From Planctomycetota bacterium (GTDB lineage Bacteria > Planctomycetota > MHYJ01 > JACQXL01 > JACRIJ01), in contig JACRIJ010000128.1 of the NCBI GenBank assembly GCA_016220095.1, positions 1-48,043 on the forward strand: a DNA stretch of 48,043 nt. The letters are read 5' to 3'. A program made the position numbers and the translations under genes. The notes under the pieces were generated by a model, which was not told where the DNA came from, made no database searches, and saw only the letters and a program-made list of their open reading frames with translations. Below, one piece after another: positions 16,075-24,507 of the stretch (within the stretch, counting starts at the first letter, position 1; every line of letters begins with the position of its first letter).

Positions 16075-17277
16075 CTACACTACCTTGAACCTCTTGCTGA
16101 ACCGTTCAATCTTTTCAAACGCCTTTGTGAGTATTTCCTCCCTCGGCAGGATGACTATCCTGAAGTGATTAGAGCCGGGCTTCTGGCCGAAGCCGTTGCC
16201 GGGGACCACAACCACGCCGGTTTCCATTATTAATTCCTTGACAAATTTTCCGTCATCCACGTCAAAATGCAATTGCGGAAACGCGTAAAAAGCGCCTTCG
16301 GGCTTTACGCAGGAAATGCCTTTGATGCCATTCAACATTTTCACGGAAAGATCGCGGCGCTTTTCAAGGACCCTATTAAATTCAATAAGATGGCTCTGGT
16401 CGCCTTCCAGGGCCGGCTTTATGGCGTACTGCGCGGGATGATTCGCGCACAGGCGCGCGCGAGTAAGTTTCCTCACCGCCTGATAGTAATCATGCATGAC
16501 CTCATCGCGGCCGCTTATAATTCCCCAGCCGATGCGCCAGCCCGGGGCTATGTAGGATTTGGATATGCCGTTGAACGTTATAACCGAGGCTTCTTTAGTC
16601 AACGAGGCTATTGACGTATATTTCTTCCCGTCAAAAAGCAATTTATCGTAGATCTCGTCGCTGAGTATTATCAGGTTATGCTCCAAAGCGAGTTCCACGA
16701 TGCGCTTGAGCGTATCAATTGAATACAACGAACCCGTGGGATTATTGGGATTAATCAGCAATATCGCGCGCGTCTTGCTGTTTATTTTCTTTTCAATGTC
16801 TTTGACATCCGGCTGCCAGTCGTTTTCTTCGTCAAGGAAATAAGGATTAAGAGGGCTCTGAAGTTTTGCGAGCACTGCCGGATAAAGCGGATAGCAGGGA
16901 TACGGAATAAGTATATTTTCGCCTTCGTTAACAAGCGCTGTAAGGCAGAGTTCAATGGCCTCACTGCCGCCTGTCGTAACAAAGACGTCCAATATATTGC
17001 TTATTCCCTTGCCGTGGGCTTCTTTTTTAATTGCGTCAATCGCCTCATCAATGCCCGGGGAAGGGCAGTAGCCGTTACGGTTATCCAACATAGCCTTGTG
17101 AACGGCATCTACGAGATGTTTTGGCGGATGGAAATCATAGGGAATAGGGTCGCCTATGTTAAGATTCAGCAATTCCAACCCTTTTTTCTTTGCCTCCTGC
17201 GCGAGCAATACTATGTCGCGCACCGCGTAACGGACTTCCTTGGTACGCTCGGCGGGTTTAATCATTGCGGGTTTCAT
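16075..17277 (-). CDS. PLP-dependent class I aminotransferase, AlaA/AspC-like
   Basis: 400 residues of fold-type I aminotransferases. The PLP lysine is K240 in GISKSYIAPGWRIGW; NPNNPTG, LSDEIYDKL and YPCYPLYP are conserved. The N-terminus (RYAVRDIVLLAQEAKKKG) and overall pattern resemble alanine transaminases of the AlaA group, which make alanine from pyruvate and glutamate. Substrate choice among Ala, Asp and aromatic amino acids is not certain. ATG 17277 has GAGGAG eight bases upstream, so the alternative ATG at 17295 is rejected. The mRNA leader is long and includes an inverted-repeat element. Confidence 0.88.
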   Translation of the reverse strand: MKPAMIKPAERTKEVRYAVRDIVLLAQEAKKKGLELLNLNIGDPIPYDFHPPKHLVDAVHKAMLDNRNGYCPSPGIDEAIDAIKKEAHGKGISNILDVFVTTGGSEAIELCLTALVNEGENILIPYPCYPLYPAVLAKLQSPLNPYFLDEENDWQPDVKDIEKKINSKTRAILLINPNNPTGSLYSIDTLKRIVELALEHNLIILSDEIYDKLLFDGKKYTSIASLTKEASVITFNGISKSYIAPGWRIGWGIISGRDEVMHDYYQAVRKLTRARLCANHPAQYAIKPALEGDQSHLIEFNRVLEKRRDLSVKMLNGIKGISCVKPEGAFYAFPQLHFDVDDGKFVKELIMETGVVVVPGNGFGQKPGSNHFRIVILPREEILTKAFEKIERFSKRFKVV

Positions 17278-17310
17278 AGAATTCACTCCTCTCAATTAAG
17301 ATTGCAACAA

Positions 17311-17487
17311 CCAATGTATTTCGTTGTAAGGCGTCAGTTAAGGATGGTTTTCAAGTCCCTCCGAGTTATTTTGCAAGGACAGGCCATTGGCCTATCCCTA
17401 CCGTAATCATTGGACATTTTGACATCCGTGATATTTTCTTAAACATCCTTCACTGACGCCTTACAATTAGCCTTATTATAACATTGG
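17311..17487. repeat. MITE-like inverted-repeat element in the aminotransferase leader
   Basis: TTGTAAGGCGTCAGTTAAGG at 17324 pairs with the reverse complement TTGTAAGGCGTCAGTGAAGG ending at 17466. The arms are 23 bases with one mismatch. Outer CCAATGT/ACATTGG extends the pairing to 17311 and 17487. An inner palindrome GGACAGGCCATTGGCCTATC lies near 17380. It carries no coding potential. Arms of the same type are found at 23931-24190. Confidence 0.8.
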
Positions 17488-17502
17488 AATAAATTGAGTC
17501 AA
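17475..17502 (-). promoter_or_regulatory. Promoter of the aminotransferase gene
   Basis: On the minus strand, TTGACT (17497-17502), 16-base spacer, TATAAT (17475-17480). Transcripts would carry a leader of about 190 nt that folds through the inverted-repeat element. Confidence 0.65.
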
Positions 17503-18030
17503 CTTTTTGACAACTGATTCAGCGGAACGACATGCCACGAAGTAGCGAGTAGTGAGTACCGAGGGACGGTGGACGGTGACGAGTAGCGACCCTTCGACAA
17601 GCTTGAGTTGTAAGATACTAAGACGAAACGACGACGATTTTTTACCACGGAACACACGAAACACACGGAAGACGACGACTTGACGATTGAAGCTCCCTGC
17701 TGCAAGTCTTCGGCAAGCTCAGCCGAGCCGCAGCAGGAAATCTTCGCTCCGTCGCTGAAGCTCTGCCCATCCTCCGCAGTCCCGATAAATCGGGACGGAG
17801 GATGTAAAGCATAAGCGACTCGTCCACGGAATACGATTATTGTATTCCGCCTGCTTACCCTGTAGCCCTTCGCTGCGGCTCACTTCGCTTTGCTCAGTAC
17901 TGTGGCAGGGTAAACTCGCTACAAGGAATTCGCCCTTCGTTTTACTTCCTTCGCTCCGCTTACTTCGCTCTGCTCAGCACTGCGGCAGGATTGCGACAGG
18001 ACTGCGACAGGCAGAAACGATTAAAAACTA
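17503..18030. repeat. Repeat-mosaic intergenic region
   Basis: No gene is seen. It contains GTAGCGAGTAGTGAGTACCG (about 17540), ACCACGGAACACACGAAACA (about 17643) and a CTCCGTCGCTGAAGCT block (about 17746) interrupted by the hairpin GTCCCGATAAATCGGGAC (17779-17796). Two CCCTTCG units ending in GGCAGGGTAAACT or GCGACAGG lie at about 17869-17915 and 17934-18010. Confidence 0.65.
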
Positions 18031-18059
18031 TTGACTGTTACAAAGAAAAATGTTATATG
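18031..18059 (+). promoter_or_regulatory. Promoter giving a leaderless cstA mRNA
   Basis: TTGACT (18031-18036), 17-base spacer, TATATG (18054-18059) preceded by an extended TG at 18051. ATG 18068 follows after 8 bases and has no ribosome site. Confidence 0.6.
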
Positions 18060-18067
18060 TTTTAACT

Positions 18068-19771
18068 ATGCACATTTATATTATATGTTTAGCGATTATC
18101 ATTATATTAGGGGCAGGATACGTACTTTACGGCAAATTCCTGACGAAGAGATTCAACCTGGACGATTCGCGTCCCACGCCTGCCTGCACCATGACTGACG
18201 GCGTTGACTACGTACCGGCGCGGAAGAGCCTGCTTCTCGGCCAGCATTTTTCCGCGATAGCCGCGGCCGGACCTATTGTAGGCCCCATACTTGCCGGCAA
18301 GATGTTCGGTTGGGCGCCCGCGCTGATATGGATATTGATAGGTTCAATATTCATAGGCGGCGTGCATGATTTTTCATCCCTCATCGCATCCGTAAGGCAC
18401 AAGGCCAAATCCATCGGCGAGGTGGTAAAGGAACATCTCCCGCGAAGGGTTTACCTGCTTTTCCTGCTTTTTATCTGGCTTACGATTATTTATGTAATTA
18501 TTGCGTTTACGGATATAACCTCGCAGACATTCAAGACTGTTTTGGACCCGAAATACGGCGGGGCGGGCGCCGGCCCAGGCGTAGCCATATCATCCATAAT
18601 CTACCTGGCGCTCGGCATAATAATGGGCCTATGCCTTTACAAAACAAAATTGCCCCTGTGGGCGGCAACCGCAATTTTCCTTCCGCTTGTATTTCTTTCA
18701 ATCTGGATAGGGCCGAGAATGCCCGAAGGCATCCTGCAATCCTTTTCAGGAATCTCGGTCAAACAATGGGACGTAATTCTTCTTGTATACTGCTTTATCG
18801 CATCCGTAATACCCGCGTGGCTCCTGCTACAGCCGAGGGGTTATCTCGGCGGGCTGTTCCTTTACCTTGTGATAGCCATCAGCCTTATAGGCGTATTTTT
18901 CGGCGGATACATCGTAAGTTACCCGGCGTTTAAGTTAACAGGCCTTTCAAATATCTTCACGGACGCCAAACCGTTATTCCCGATACTTTTCATCACCGTT
19001 GCCTGCGGGGCATGTTCGGGATTCCACGCCATCGTAAGTTCCGGCACGACTTCAAAACAAATCTGCAAGGAATCCGACACCCGCGTAATCGGCTATGGCG
19101 GCATGCTTCTTGAAGCGCTCGTAGCGTTTCTCGCGCTTAGTACGGTTATGATACTGGACGCGAAAAACCCGTCGCTTGACAAAGAGCCGAACATCATTTA
19201 TGCTACCGGCATAGCCAACTTCCTCGGGCTTCTGGGCATAAATGAAACACACGCAATGGGATTCGCGTTACTTGCATTTTCAACGTTTGTTTACGACACG
19301 CTTGACGTATGCACGCGGCTTGGGAGGATGATTTTGCAGGAACTCGCCGGCTGGCAGGGAAAATATTCCCATTACGCGGCCACATTTATAACATTGCTCA
19401 TACCGTTGGCATTTCTACTGACAACCAGGGAAAAATCATATCTCGTCGCCTGGCCAGTATTCGGCACGAGCAACCAATTACTCGCAAGCCTGACATTGCT
19501 TATGATATCCGTCTGGCTGATGCAAACCGGAAGAAGCGCCCTTTACGCCATAATACCCATGATATTCATGATGCTGACAACGCTATGGTCGCTTATCCTG
19601 CTGATTAAGCCGCTGACAGACGTAGTTAACGGAAAAATATCCCCTGAGAAAATAACCGATGCAACCATCACAGGCGTTGCCGCCGTAGTATTATTCACAC
19701 TGGCCGTGTGGCTGATAGGGGAGACATTAAACGTGCTTCTGTTCAGGCGAAAAATGAAGAATGCAAAATGA
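18068..19771 (+). CDS. cstA: CstA-family carbon starvation protein / peptide or pyruvate transporter
   Basis: 567 residues, strongly hydrophobic, with many transmembrane segments. Family signatures are GPIVGPILAGKMFGWAPALIWILIG, shown in part as GPIVGPILAGKMFG, then GGVHDFSSL, ACGACSGFHAIVSSGTTSKQ and VFGTSNQLLASL. CstA-type proteins import peptides or pyruvate during carbon limitation. The length fits the shorter CstA forms (E. coli CstA is about 700 residues). The frame opens at 18050, inside the promoter, so ATG 18068 is chosen. No sensor kinase or small partner protein is adjacent. Confidence 0.92.
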   Translation: MHIYIICLAIIIILGAGYVLYGKFLTKRFNLDDSRPTPACTMTDGVDYVPARKSLLLGQHFSAIAAAGPIVGPILAGKMFGWAPALIWILIGSIFIGGVHDFSSLIASVRHKAKSIGEVVKEHLPRRVYLLFLLFIWLTIIYVIIAFTDITSQTFKTVLDPKYGGAGAGPGVAISSIIYLALGIIMGLCLYKTKLPLWAATAIFLPLVFLSIWIGPRMPEGILQSFSGISVKQWDVILLVYCFIASVIPAWLLLQPRGYLGGLFLYLVIAISLIGVFFGGYIVSYPAFKLTGLSNIFTDAKPLFPILFITVACGACSGFHAIVSSGTTSKQICKESDTRVIGYGGMLLEALVAFLALSTVMILDAKNPSLDKEPNIIYATGIANFLGLLGINETHAMGFALLAFSTFVYDTLDVCTRLGRMILQELAGWQGKYSHYAATFITLLIPLAFLLTTREKSYLVAWPVFGTSNQLLASLTLLMISVWLMQTGRSALYAIIPMIFMMLTTLWSLILLIKPLTDVVNGKISPEKITDATITGVAAVVLFTLAVWLIGETLNVLLFRRKMKNAK

Positions 19772-19853
19772 AGAATGAAGGACTGGTGGGATTTAATGAC
19801 TGGTTGATTTGGTGATTTAATGATTGACATACGAGTGCGCAATCGTAAAATCA
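19772..19853. repeat. GATTTAATGA-type simple repeat
   Basis: Iterations of GATTTAATGACTGGTTGATT and GTGATTTAATGATTGAC. The same wording recurs near 22490 and 44455, and inverted at 9560-9590 and 9850-9870. Confidence 0.55.
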
Positions 19854-20951
19854 TTAAATCAATTTAACGCATCTTGTCATGCCGTCTTTAACCCCGAGGC
19901 ACCCGTTGCAGGAGATGCAATCCGCCTTGTTTTTCATAGCAAGCTTGAATTTATTAATCAAATCCGGTTCCCTTATCAGAGGCCTGCAGAGCGAGACCAT
20001 GGACATGCCGGCGTAAAATGCCTCTTCCATAGCCTGAAGGCTCCTGAAACCGCCCACCGCGATTACCGGCACGGACGGACCGACCGTGGTTTTTATCCTT
20101 TTCGCATTATCAAGAAAATAAGCTTCTTTCTTCGTGGTCCTTATATTCATCCTGCACGTGCCTTTGATTGAAGGGGTCTCCCACGTGCCGCCGCTCACTT
20201 CTATAAAATCAACGCCTTCCCTCGCAAGGCATTTCGCCATGTAGCACGCGTCAAGTATATCCATGCCGCCATCCATGCCGTCATCGCCGTTCAACTTAAC
20301 ACCTGCGATAAAATCATCACCGGTTCTTTCACGCACTGCTCTGAATATCTCAATTAGAAATCTCGCGCGGTTTTCAAGGGAATCGCCCCACTGGTCGGTG
20401 CGTACATTAGAGCGGGGTGACATAAAAGCGCTGATAAGATATCCGTGTGCCGCATGTATCTGAACGCCGTCAAATCCGGCAAGTTTTGCCCTCATGGCCG
20501 CATCGGCGAAATTTTCAATGGTCCGCAGGATTTCACGTTCCGTCATCTCCTTTGGAATAACGCCGGTCAGATTATCCTTAACCGCCGAAGGCGCGACAGG
20601 GGACGGCGCCGCATCCGCCTGCACCTGCCTGCCGCCGTGTACAAGTTGGACTAATACCCTGCAGTCCTCGCCCTGGGAATGCACCGCGCCGGCAAGTTTT
20701 TCCCATTGCGGTATGAATTTATCGTCGCTTATAAGCGGCTGAGTAATCCCGCACCTGCCGGAAATGTGAACCGCGGCATAGCCGGTTATGATAAGCCCCG
20801 TGCCGCCGCGCGCGAGGGCGCCGTACATTTCGTAAACATCTTTTGAAAAAAAACCCTTTTCGTCCGCACAGCGCTCGGCAGTAGCAGAACGCGCAAAACG
20901 GTTCTTCAGCACAAGATTCCCGACGTTGAATTTATCAAACAATGTAACCAT
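19854..20951 (-). CDS. Old yellow enzyme-family NADH:flavin oxidoreductase
   Basis: 365 residues, a single FMN-binding TIM barrel. Conserved segments are LKNRFARSATAER, LVQLVHGGRQ, FDGVQIHAAHGYLISAFMSP (the HAAHGYL substrate-site motif), SNVRTDQWGDSLENRARFL, VIAVGGFRS and LCRPLIREPDL. The C-terminus has a CxxC...C pattern (CISCNGCLG, then TRC), as in the 2,4-dienoyl-CoA reductase/enoate reductase branch that binds 4Fe-4S, but the second flavin domain is absent. It probably reduces an activated C=C bond. ATG 20951 is chosen because a promoter lies just upstream and the longer frame begins within it. Confidence 0.88.
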   Translation of the reverse strand: MVTLFDKFNVGNLVLKNRFARSATAERCADEKGFFSKDVYEMYGALARGGTGLIITGYAAVHISGRCGITQPLISDDKFIPQWEKLAGAVHSQGEDCRVLVQLVHGGRQVQADAAPSPVAPSAVKDNLTGVIPKEMTEREILRTIENFADAAMRAKLAGFDGVQIHAAHGYLISAFMSPRSNVRTDQWGDSLENRARFLIEIFRAVRERTGDDFIAGVKLNGDDGMDGGMDILDACYMAKCLAREGVDFIEVSGGTWETPSIKGTCRMNIRTTKKEAYFLDNAKRIKTTVGPSVPVIAVGGFRSLQAMEEAFYAGMSMVSLCRPLIREPDLINKFKLAMKNKADCISCNGCLGVKDGMTRCVKLI

Positions 20952-20959
20952 AAGCAGGA

Positions 20960-20987
20960 ATAATAAAAATATTACCGTAAAACGCAA
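20960..20987 (-). promoter_or_regulatory. Possible leaderless promoter of the oxidoreductase gene
   Basis: On the minus strand, TTGCGT (20982-20987), 16-base spacer, TATTAT (20960-20965), with ATG eight bases on. A second candidate with TATAAT lies about 65 bases before the ATG, so use of this one is uncertain. Confidence 0.4.
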
Positions 20988-21099
20988 TCCGTTCCTTTTG
21001 CCATCCCGGTAATATTATACGGAATGAAACTTAAAATCAAGTAAAAATTTAAGTAGAAATTTTTTTGACTTTTTCCGATAATATTGTTAGTTTGCTTAT

Positions 21100-21621
21100 A
21101 TGACAAAAAACATACTACTATTAATTCTGACATTAATTGCGGCAACAGTTGCTTTGACCGGTTGCGGCGGCAAACCGCCGTTGACCCCGCTTGAAACTTT
21201 TGATGCTTATAATAAGGCATGGAAAGACCGCGCTTTTGAGCGCATGTGGGAATTGATAGGGCATGACTACAAAGACGAATACGAACAGCGAATCGCGCGC
21301 ATGAAAGAAACCCTGCATGGCGGCCGGAAGACAAAGTTTCCCGTGCCTGTAAAAGCCGAACAGCTCCAGGGCATGTCGGGCAAGGATTTCTATATATACA
21401 TGAAACAGCTTGCCGCCAAGACCCCTGAAGAAACCGACGAATACGTCCTGACAGTGGAAGATTACAGCGGTTATACCCATTATAACGACGAAAAAATAAA
21501 AGACGAGGAACTTACAAACATCGCGACGCTGTATTTCAAGACACCCGAGGGAGTATTAGTATCCGTAACGCTTATACGCGAAGACGATAACGTATGGCGC
21601 ATACAGAAATTCCCCGAATGA
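21100..21621 (+). CDS. Small putative lipoprotein
   Basis: 173 residues. The N-terminus is a lipoprotein signal peptide with lipobox LTGC at about residues 19-22, so the mature protein is probably attached to a membrane. The remainder (LETFDAYNKAWKDRAFERMW and LYFKTPEGVLVSVTLIREDD) looks like an NTF2-like/DUF4878-type alpha+beta fold, which is only a suggestion. TTGACT lies 29 bases before the ATG with a poor -10 and no ribosome site. The next gene, a DUF1287 protein, is 37 bases downstream on the same strand, so they may be co-transcribed. Confidence 0.75.
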   Translation: MTKNILLLILTLIAATVALTGCGGKPPLTPLETFDAYNKAWKDRAFERMWELIGHDYKDEYEQRIARMKETLHGGRKTKFPVPVKAEQLQGMSGKDFYIYMKQLAAKTPEETDEYVLTVEDYSGYTHYNDEKIKDEELTNIATLYFKTPEGVLVSVTLIREDDNVWRIQKFPE

Positions 21622-21658
21622 AAACCGCAACATCCATTGACAAAGGATTTATAACAGC

Positions 21659-22471
21659 ATGAAAACCAGGCTCACCGCAACTTTTATACTTTTCGCACTT
21701 CTTATTTGCGCCGCATTCATCATCTTTGAAAACAGGCCGTCAAAAAAAACAGACCAATTCGTTTCCGAGTGGACCCGGAATTATCCGCCTGCCGCTCCGC
21801 TTGAAAAAAATACGGGCATTAAACAGGACGGGGATATAGCGGAAAAAATACTTATTGAAGCCAGAACAGCCGTGCAAAATAAAGTGCGCTATACGCCGGG
21901 ATATGTAAAAATCGCATTCCCCATGGGCGACCTGCCGCAGGACCAGGGCGTGTGCACGGATCTTATAATAAGGTCTCTGCGCAAGGCCGGATACGACCTC
22001 CAATTGCTTATTAACCAGGATATGACCGCGAATTTTACAAAATACCCCAACCTCTGGTCACTCAATGAACCCGACCCCAATATTGACCACAGGCGCATAC
22101 CCAACCAGATAGCTTTCCTGAAAAAATACAGCACGACACTGCCTGTTGAGCTTGAAAACAACCCGGATTCCTGGCAACCCGCGGATATCGTATATTGGAA
22201 ATTGCCGAGCGGTTCGCTCCATTCAGGGATTGTATCCGATGTTAAAAACAGCAAGGGTATTCCTAAGGCCATTCATATACTTGATGTCGCCGCTGAAGAA
22301 GACGTGCTGGCAGAGTGGCAGATAATAGCGCATTTCAGGTTCCCGAAACCCCTGCAAAAACCGCAAATACACCCGAGTCCGTCAATTCAACCGCCGGTAA
22401 TACCGGTTTCAAATTCCTACGCCATAGATAAAAACGCCAAGGAAAACGTATCGGAAAGGCCCTCGCACTAA
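21659..22471 (+). CDS. DUF1287-family secreted protein
   Basis: 270 residues with an N-terminal signal anchor (LTATFILFALLICAAFIIF). The DUF1287 signature is clear: GVCTDLIIRSLRKAGYDLQ, YPNLWSLNEPDPNIDHRRIP, and QPADIVYWKLPSGSLHSGIV. The fold is related to NlpC/P60 peptidases, with the Cys of GVCTD and the His of HSGIV as likely catalytic residues, so it may act on peptidoglycan peptides in the periplasm. The Pro-rich C-terminal tail after about residue 230 is extra. AAGGA lies 12 bases before the ATG. Confidence 0.82.
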   Translation: MKTRLTATFILFALLICAAFIIFENRPSKKTDQFVSEWTRNYPPAAPLEKNTGIKQDGDIAEKILIEARTAVQNKVRYTPGYVKIAFPMGDLPQDQGVCTDLIIRSLRKAGYDLQLLINQDMTANFTKYPNLWSLNEPDPNIDHRRIPNQIAFLKKYSTTLPVELENNPDSWQPADIVYWKLPSGSLHSGIVSDVKNSKGIPKAIHILDVAAEEDVLAEWQIIAHFRFPKPLQKPQIHPSPSIQPPVIPVSNSYAIDKNAKENVSERPSH

Positions 22472-22689
22472 AGAATCTGGAGTCCTTACTGATTTAATGA
22501 TCCGGTGCCTGGATGGCTTGATGATTTAACGATTCCGCGTCCGACGTCAATCATTATTCATTTTTCCTCCTCATAACTAAAAAGGGAGTATGAAGCAGGG
22601 AGAAGGCAGGCCGGACGTCCGTGGCCCGCCATGTACCAGTACCGGCACATGGCCAGTTCGCACGGGAACTGGGAAACGGGAGCCTGATA
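22472..22689. repeat. Intergenic repeats
   Basis: GATTTAATGATCCGGTG words (22489-22535), an AAAGGGAGTATGAAGCAGGG segment (about 22581) related to the 47.6-kb tandem array, and a CGTGGCCCGCCATG...CCAGTACCGGCACATGGC block (22619-22653). The last block recurs at 44718-44755. No gene is seen. Confidence 0.55.
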
Positions 22690-23853
22690 TCATTTCTTTT
22701 CACTGTCATTGAACTGTTTATTTACAAAATCAAGCAGGTCCGCGGTTTTCAGTATATCTATGATATATATTTCAAAATACGCAGGGGAGAATTGCATGCC
22801 GAATTCCACGGCATTTTTTATATTGCCTAGCGTCAAACCCGGTTTAGGCGAAGACTCATAACCGACAACGCCCTGGCGCAGGCCTATAACCAATTTACCG
22901 CTGTTTTTAGCCAATAACGAAAATTCGGGTTGCGGCCTGAAATGCTCATACATCTTGGAATCCTGCAGGTTGGCTGACTGTAAAGCCAATCTGCCGTTAA
23001 GCCGTTCGGCGCCGAGATTGACTATATCTTCAAGTATATTATTGTCATCTCCTATGACAGGCGTATCAAGCGTAAGGCAAAGCACTATGTCCGGAAATGC
23101 TTTAAGATACGAATCAAACGTCTTTTCCCATGCCTTTATGAGTTTTTCCCTTGAATAATCGGATTTTTTCCAGTTAGGCAGGTCGTCCTTGCCTGCCGGC
23201 AGGGACATCCGCGAGGTAAACGCCGTAGGCCCGGTCATATGCGCCATGACGACCTCTTCGCGGTTGGAACAATGCCTTCCGAGTTCATTCAAGAACTTTT
23301 CCCATTCGGTCTGGTAGATCTCGTCCCACGGCAGAGGCATTGATACCATCTGGTCTTTTGTAGATTCGTCATACTTATAAACGTTCTTGAATTGGAACAG
23401 CTTAACGCCCTTATCCAGCACCCATTTGGGCGTGTAACAGCCCGCAAGTATTTCCAATGCGACTTCCTTCCTGAACCGTTTGCAGTGCTCAAGGGACATG
23501 TCAAACCGTTTCCAGTCAAATTTATTTTCAGCAGGATTAAGCTGGTCCCATTGCAGACTCAGCGTGATGCCTTTGATTTTAGGATTGGCCACTATCTGCG
23601 GAGGCATTTCCTGGCCGGGCTTGACTATCGCGAAAACGCCCCTCGTGGGGCCACGCTTGACGGCCGGCAGTTCCACAGCAGGATTTTTATCCGCTTTTTT
23701 ATGGGTATCGTCAACTTTGCCCGGTTCTGCAATGGGCGCCGCATCCTTGTGAGGCTTATCCACAAAACCGCCGCCTATGTAAATATACGCCAACGCGCTA
23801 ATGCCAAGCATTGCTGATACGCACGCAGCCGGAACGATTATTTTACGCAACAT
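22690..23853 (-). CDS. Membrane-anchored glycoside hydrolase-like TIM-barrel protein
   Basis: 387 residues. Residues 6-27 form a signal anchor, followed by a Lys/Pro-rich linker to about 65. KGITLSLQWDQLNPAENKFDWKRFD (residues 94-118) is the early TIM-barrel signature of clan GH-A enzymes, here seen as LQWDQLNP and KFDWKRF. Near the C-terminus FEIYIID places E361 where such enzymes have the nucleophile. The usual NEP acid/base at strand 4 is not visible (AHMTGPTAF instead), so activity is doubtful. It could be an inactive sugar-binding relative. AAGGAG precedes ATG 23853 by 7 bases. It is a single gene. Confidence 0.6.
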   Translation of the reverse strand: MLRKIIVPAACVSAMLGISALAYIYIGGGFVDKPHKDAAPIAEPGKVDDTHKKADKNPAVELPAVKRGPTRGVFAIVKPGQEMPPQIVANPKIKGITLSLQWDQLNPAENKFDWKRFDMSLEHCKRFRKEVALEILAGCYTPKWVLDKGVKLFQFKNVYKYDESTKDQMVSMPLPWDEIYQTEWEKFLNELGRHCSNREEVVMAHMTGPTAFTSRMSLPAGKDDLPNWKKSDYSREKLIKAWEKTFDSYLKAFPDIVLCLTLDTPVIGDDNNILEDIVNLGAERLNGRLALQSANLQDSKMYEHFRPQPEFSLLAKNSGKLVIGLRQGVVGYESSPKPGLTLGNIKNAVEFGMQFSPAYFEIYIIDILKTADLLDFVNKQFNDSEKK

Positions 23854-23883
23854 ATAAAAACTCCTTATTATTTTAGCCGCAGT

Positions 23884-23912
23884 ATTATTGTATTATAGAA
23901 CGAAAAAGTCAA
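23884..23912 (-). promoter_or_regulatory. Promoter of the glycosidase-like gene
   Basis: On the minus strand, TTGACT (23907-23912), 17-base spacer, AATAAT (23884-23889), then a leader of about 30 nt with AAGGAG. Confidence 0.5.
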
Positions 23913-23923
23913 GGCAAATAGTC

Positions 23924-24203
23924 TAACGGTTGTATCGCCTCAGTCAAGGTGGCGTTTTAACTTAGTTGTTATAATGGAAAAAATATAAAACGTATAATAG
24001 CCCAGCCATTTATGGCTGGGTTTGTATGTCAAAAGCCTGATACTTACGCCATTCATGGCGTTATATTAAGGGCATGAATGCCCTCCATATTTCTCAGCTT
24101 TCAATAACCCAGCCATAAATGGCTGGGCTACTAACGTCTTTTAATGCCACCTTGACTGAGGCCCTACTAACGGTTGTAAGGCCTCAGTCGAGGTTACGCT
24201 TAA
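23924..24203. repeat. MITE/REP-like element with four internal palindromes
   Basis: The arm GCCTCAGTCAAGGTGGC (23937-23953) is repeated inverted at about 24146-24162. CTAACGGTTGTA occurs in direct orientation at 23924 and 24168. Inside are four hairpins: CCCAGCCATTTATGGCTGGG (24001-24020), CGCCATTCATGGCG (24047-24060), GGGCATGAATGCCC (24070-24083) and CCCAGCCATAAATGGCTGGG (24108-24127). No open frame is present. Its arms resemble those of the element at 17311-17487. Confidence 0.8.
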
Positions 24204-24471
24204 CACACACCTGCCTCGCCGAAGCGGCTTCCTCCTTCGCTATGGTTTCGGAGGACAAGCTGCGCAGGCAGGCTTTGACACGCAGGTGCGCGAAGGCGGG
24301 CTCTTAATAGAGGGGAAATTCGTATATATCCCCTCTAAAAAGAGGGGAACCAGGGGGTGTGTTGTCCGTGTTCAGCGTTATCGAAAAGCCAGCATAGACC
24401 CACCTCAACTTAAAAGTCTCGTCAAGTCCCTGTTGCGGTTCGCCATCATTCACTGGCCGGGTACTGTTTAA
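24204..24471. repeat. Repeat-mosaic intergenic region
   Basis: CGAAGCGGCTTCCTCCTTCG (24221) and CGCAGGCAGG match 10085-10135. GAGGGGAAATTCGT/CCCCTCTAAAAAGAGGGG (24311-24348) forms a hairpin. GTCTCGTCAAGTCCCTGTTG (24417) belongs to the AACAGGGACTTGACGAGAC family. No gene is seen. Confidence 0.5.
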
Positions 24472-24499
24472 TTGACAAAATCAAATATAAAGATATAAT
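24472..24499 (+). promoter_or_regulatory. Consensus promoter giving a leaderless mRNA
   Basis: TTGACA (24472-24477), 16-base spacer, TATAAT (24494-24499): both boxes perfect. The ATG at 24508 is 8 bases further on with no ribosome site. Confidence 0.8.
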
Positions 24500-24507
24500 C
24501 TGACTTC

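Noticed and set aside
17290..17480. Riboswitch in the aminotransferase leader
   Set aside because: The folding is explained by the inverted-repeat element, and no known riboswitch core was recognised.
24119..24471. Two small plus-strand frames (about 60 residues each)
   Set aside because: They lie within palindromic and interspersed repeats and have no ribosome sites.
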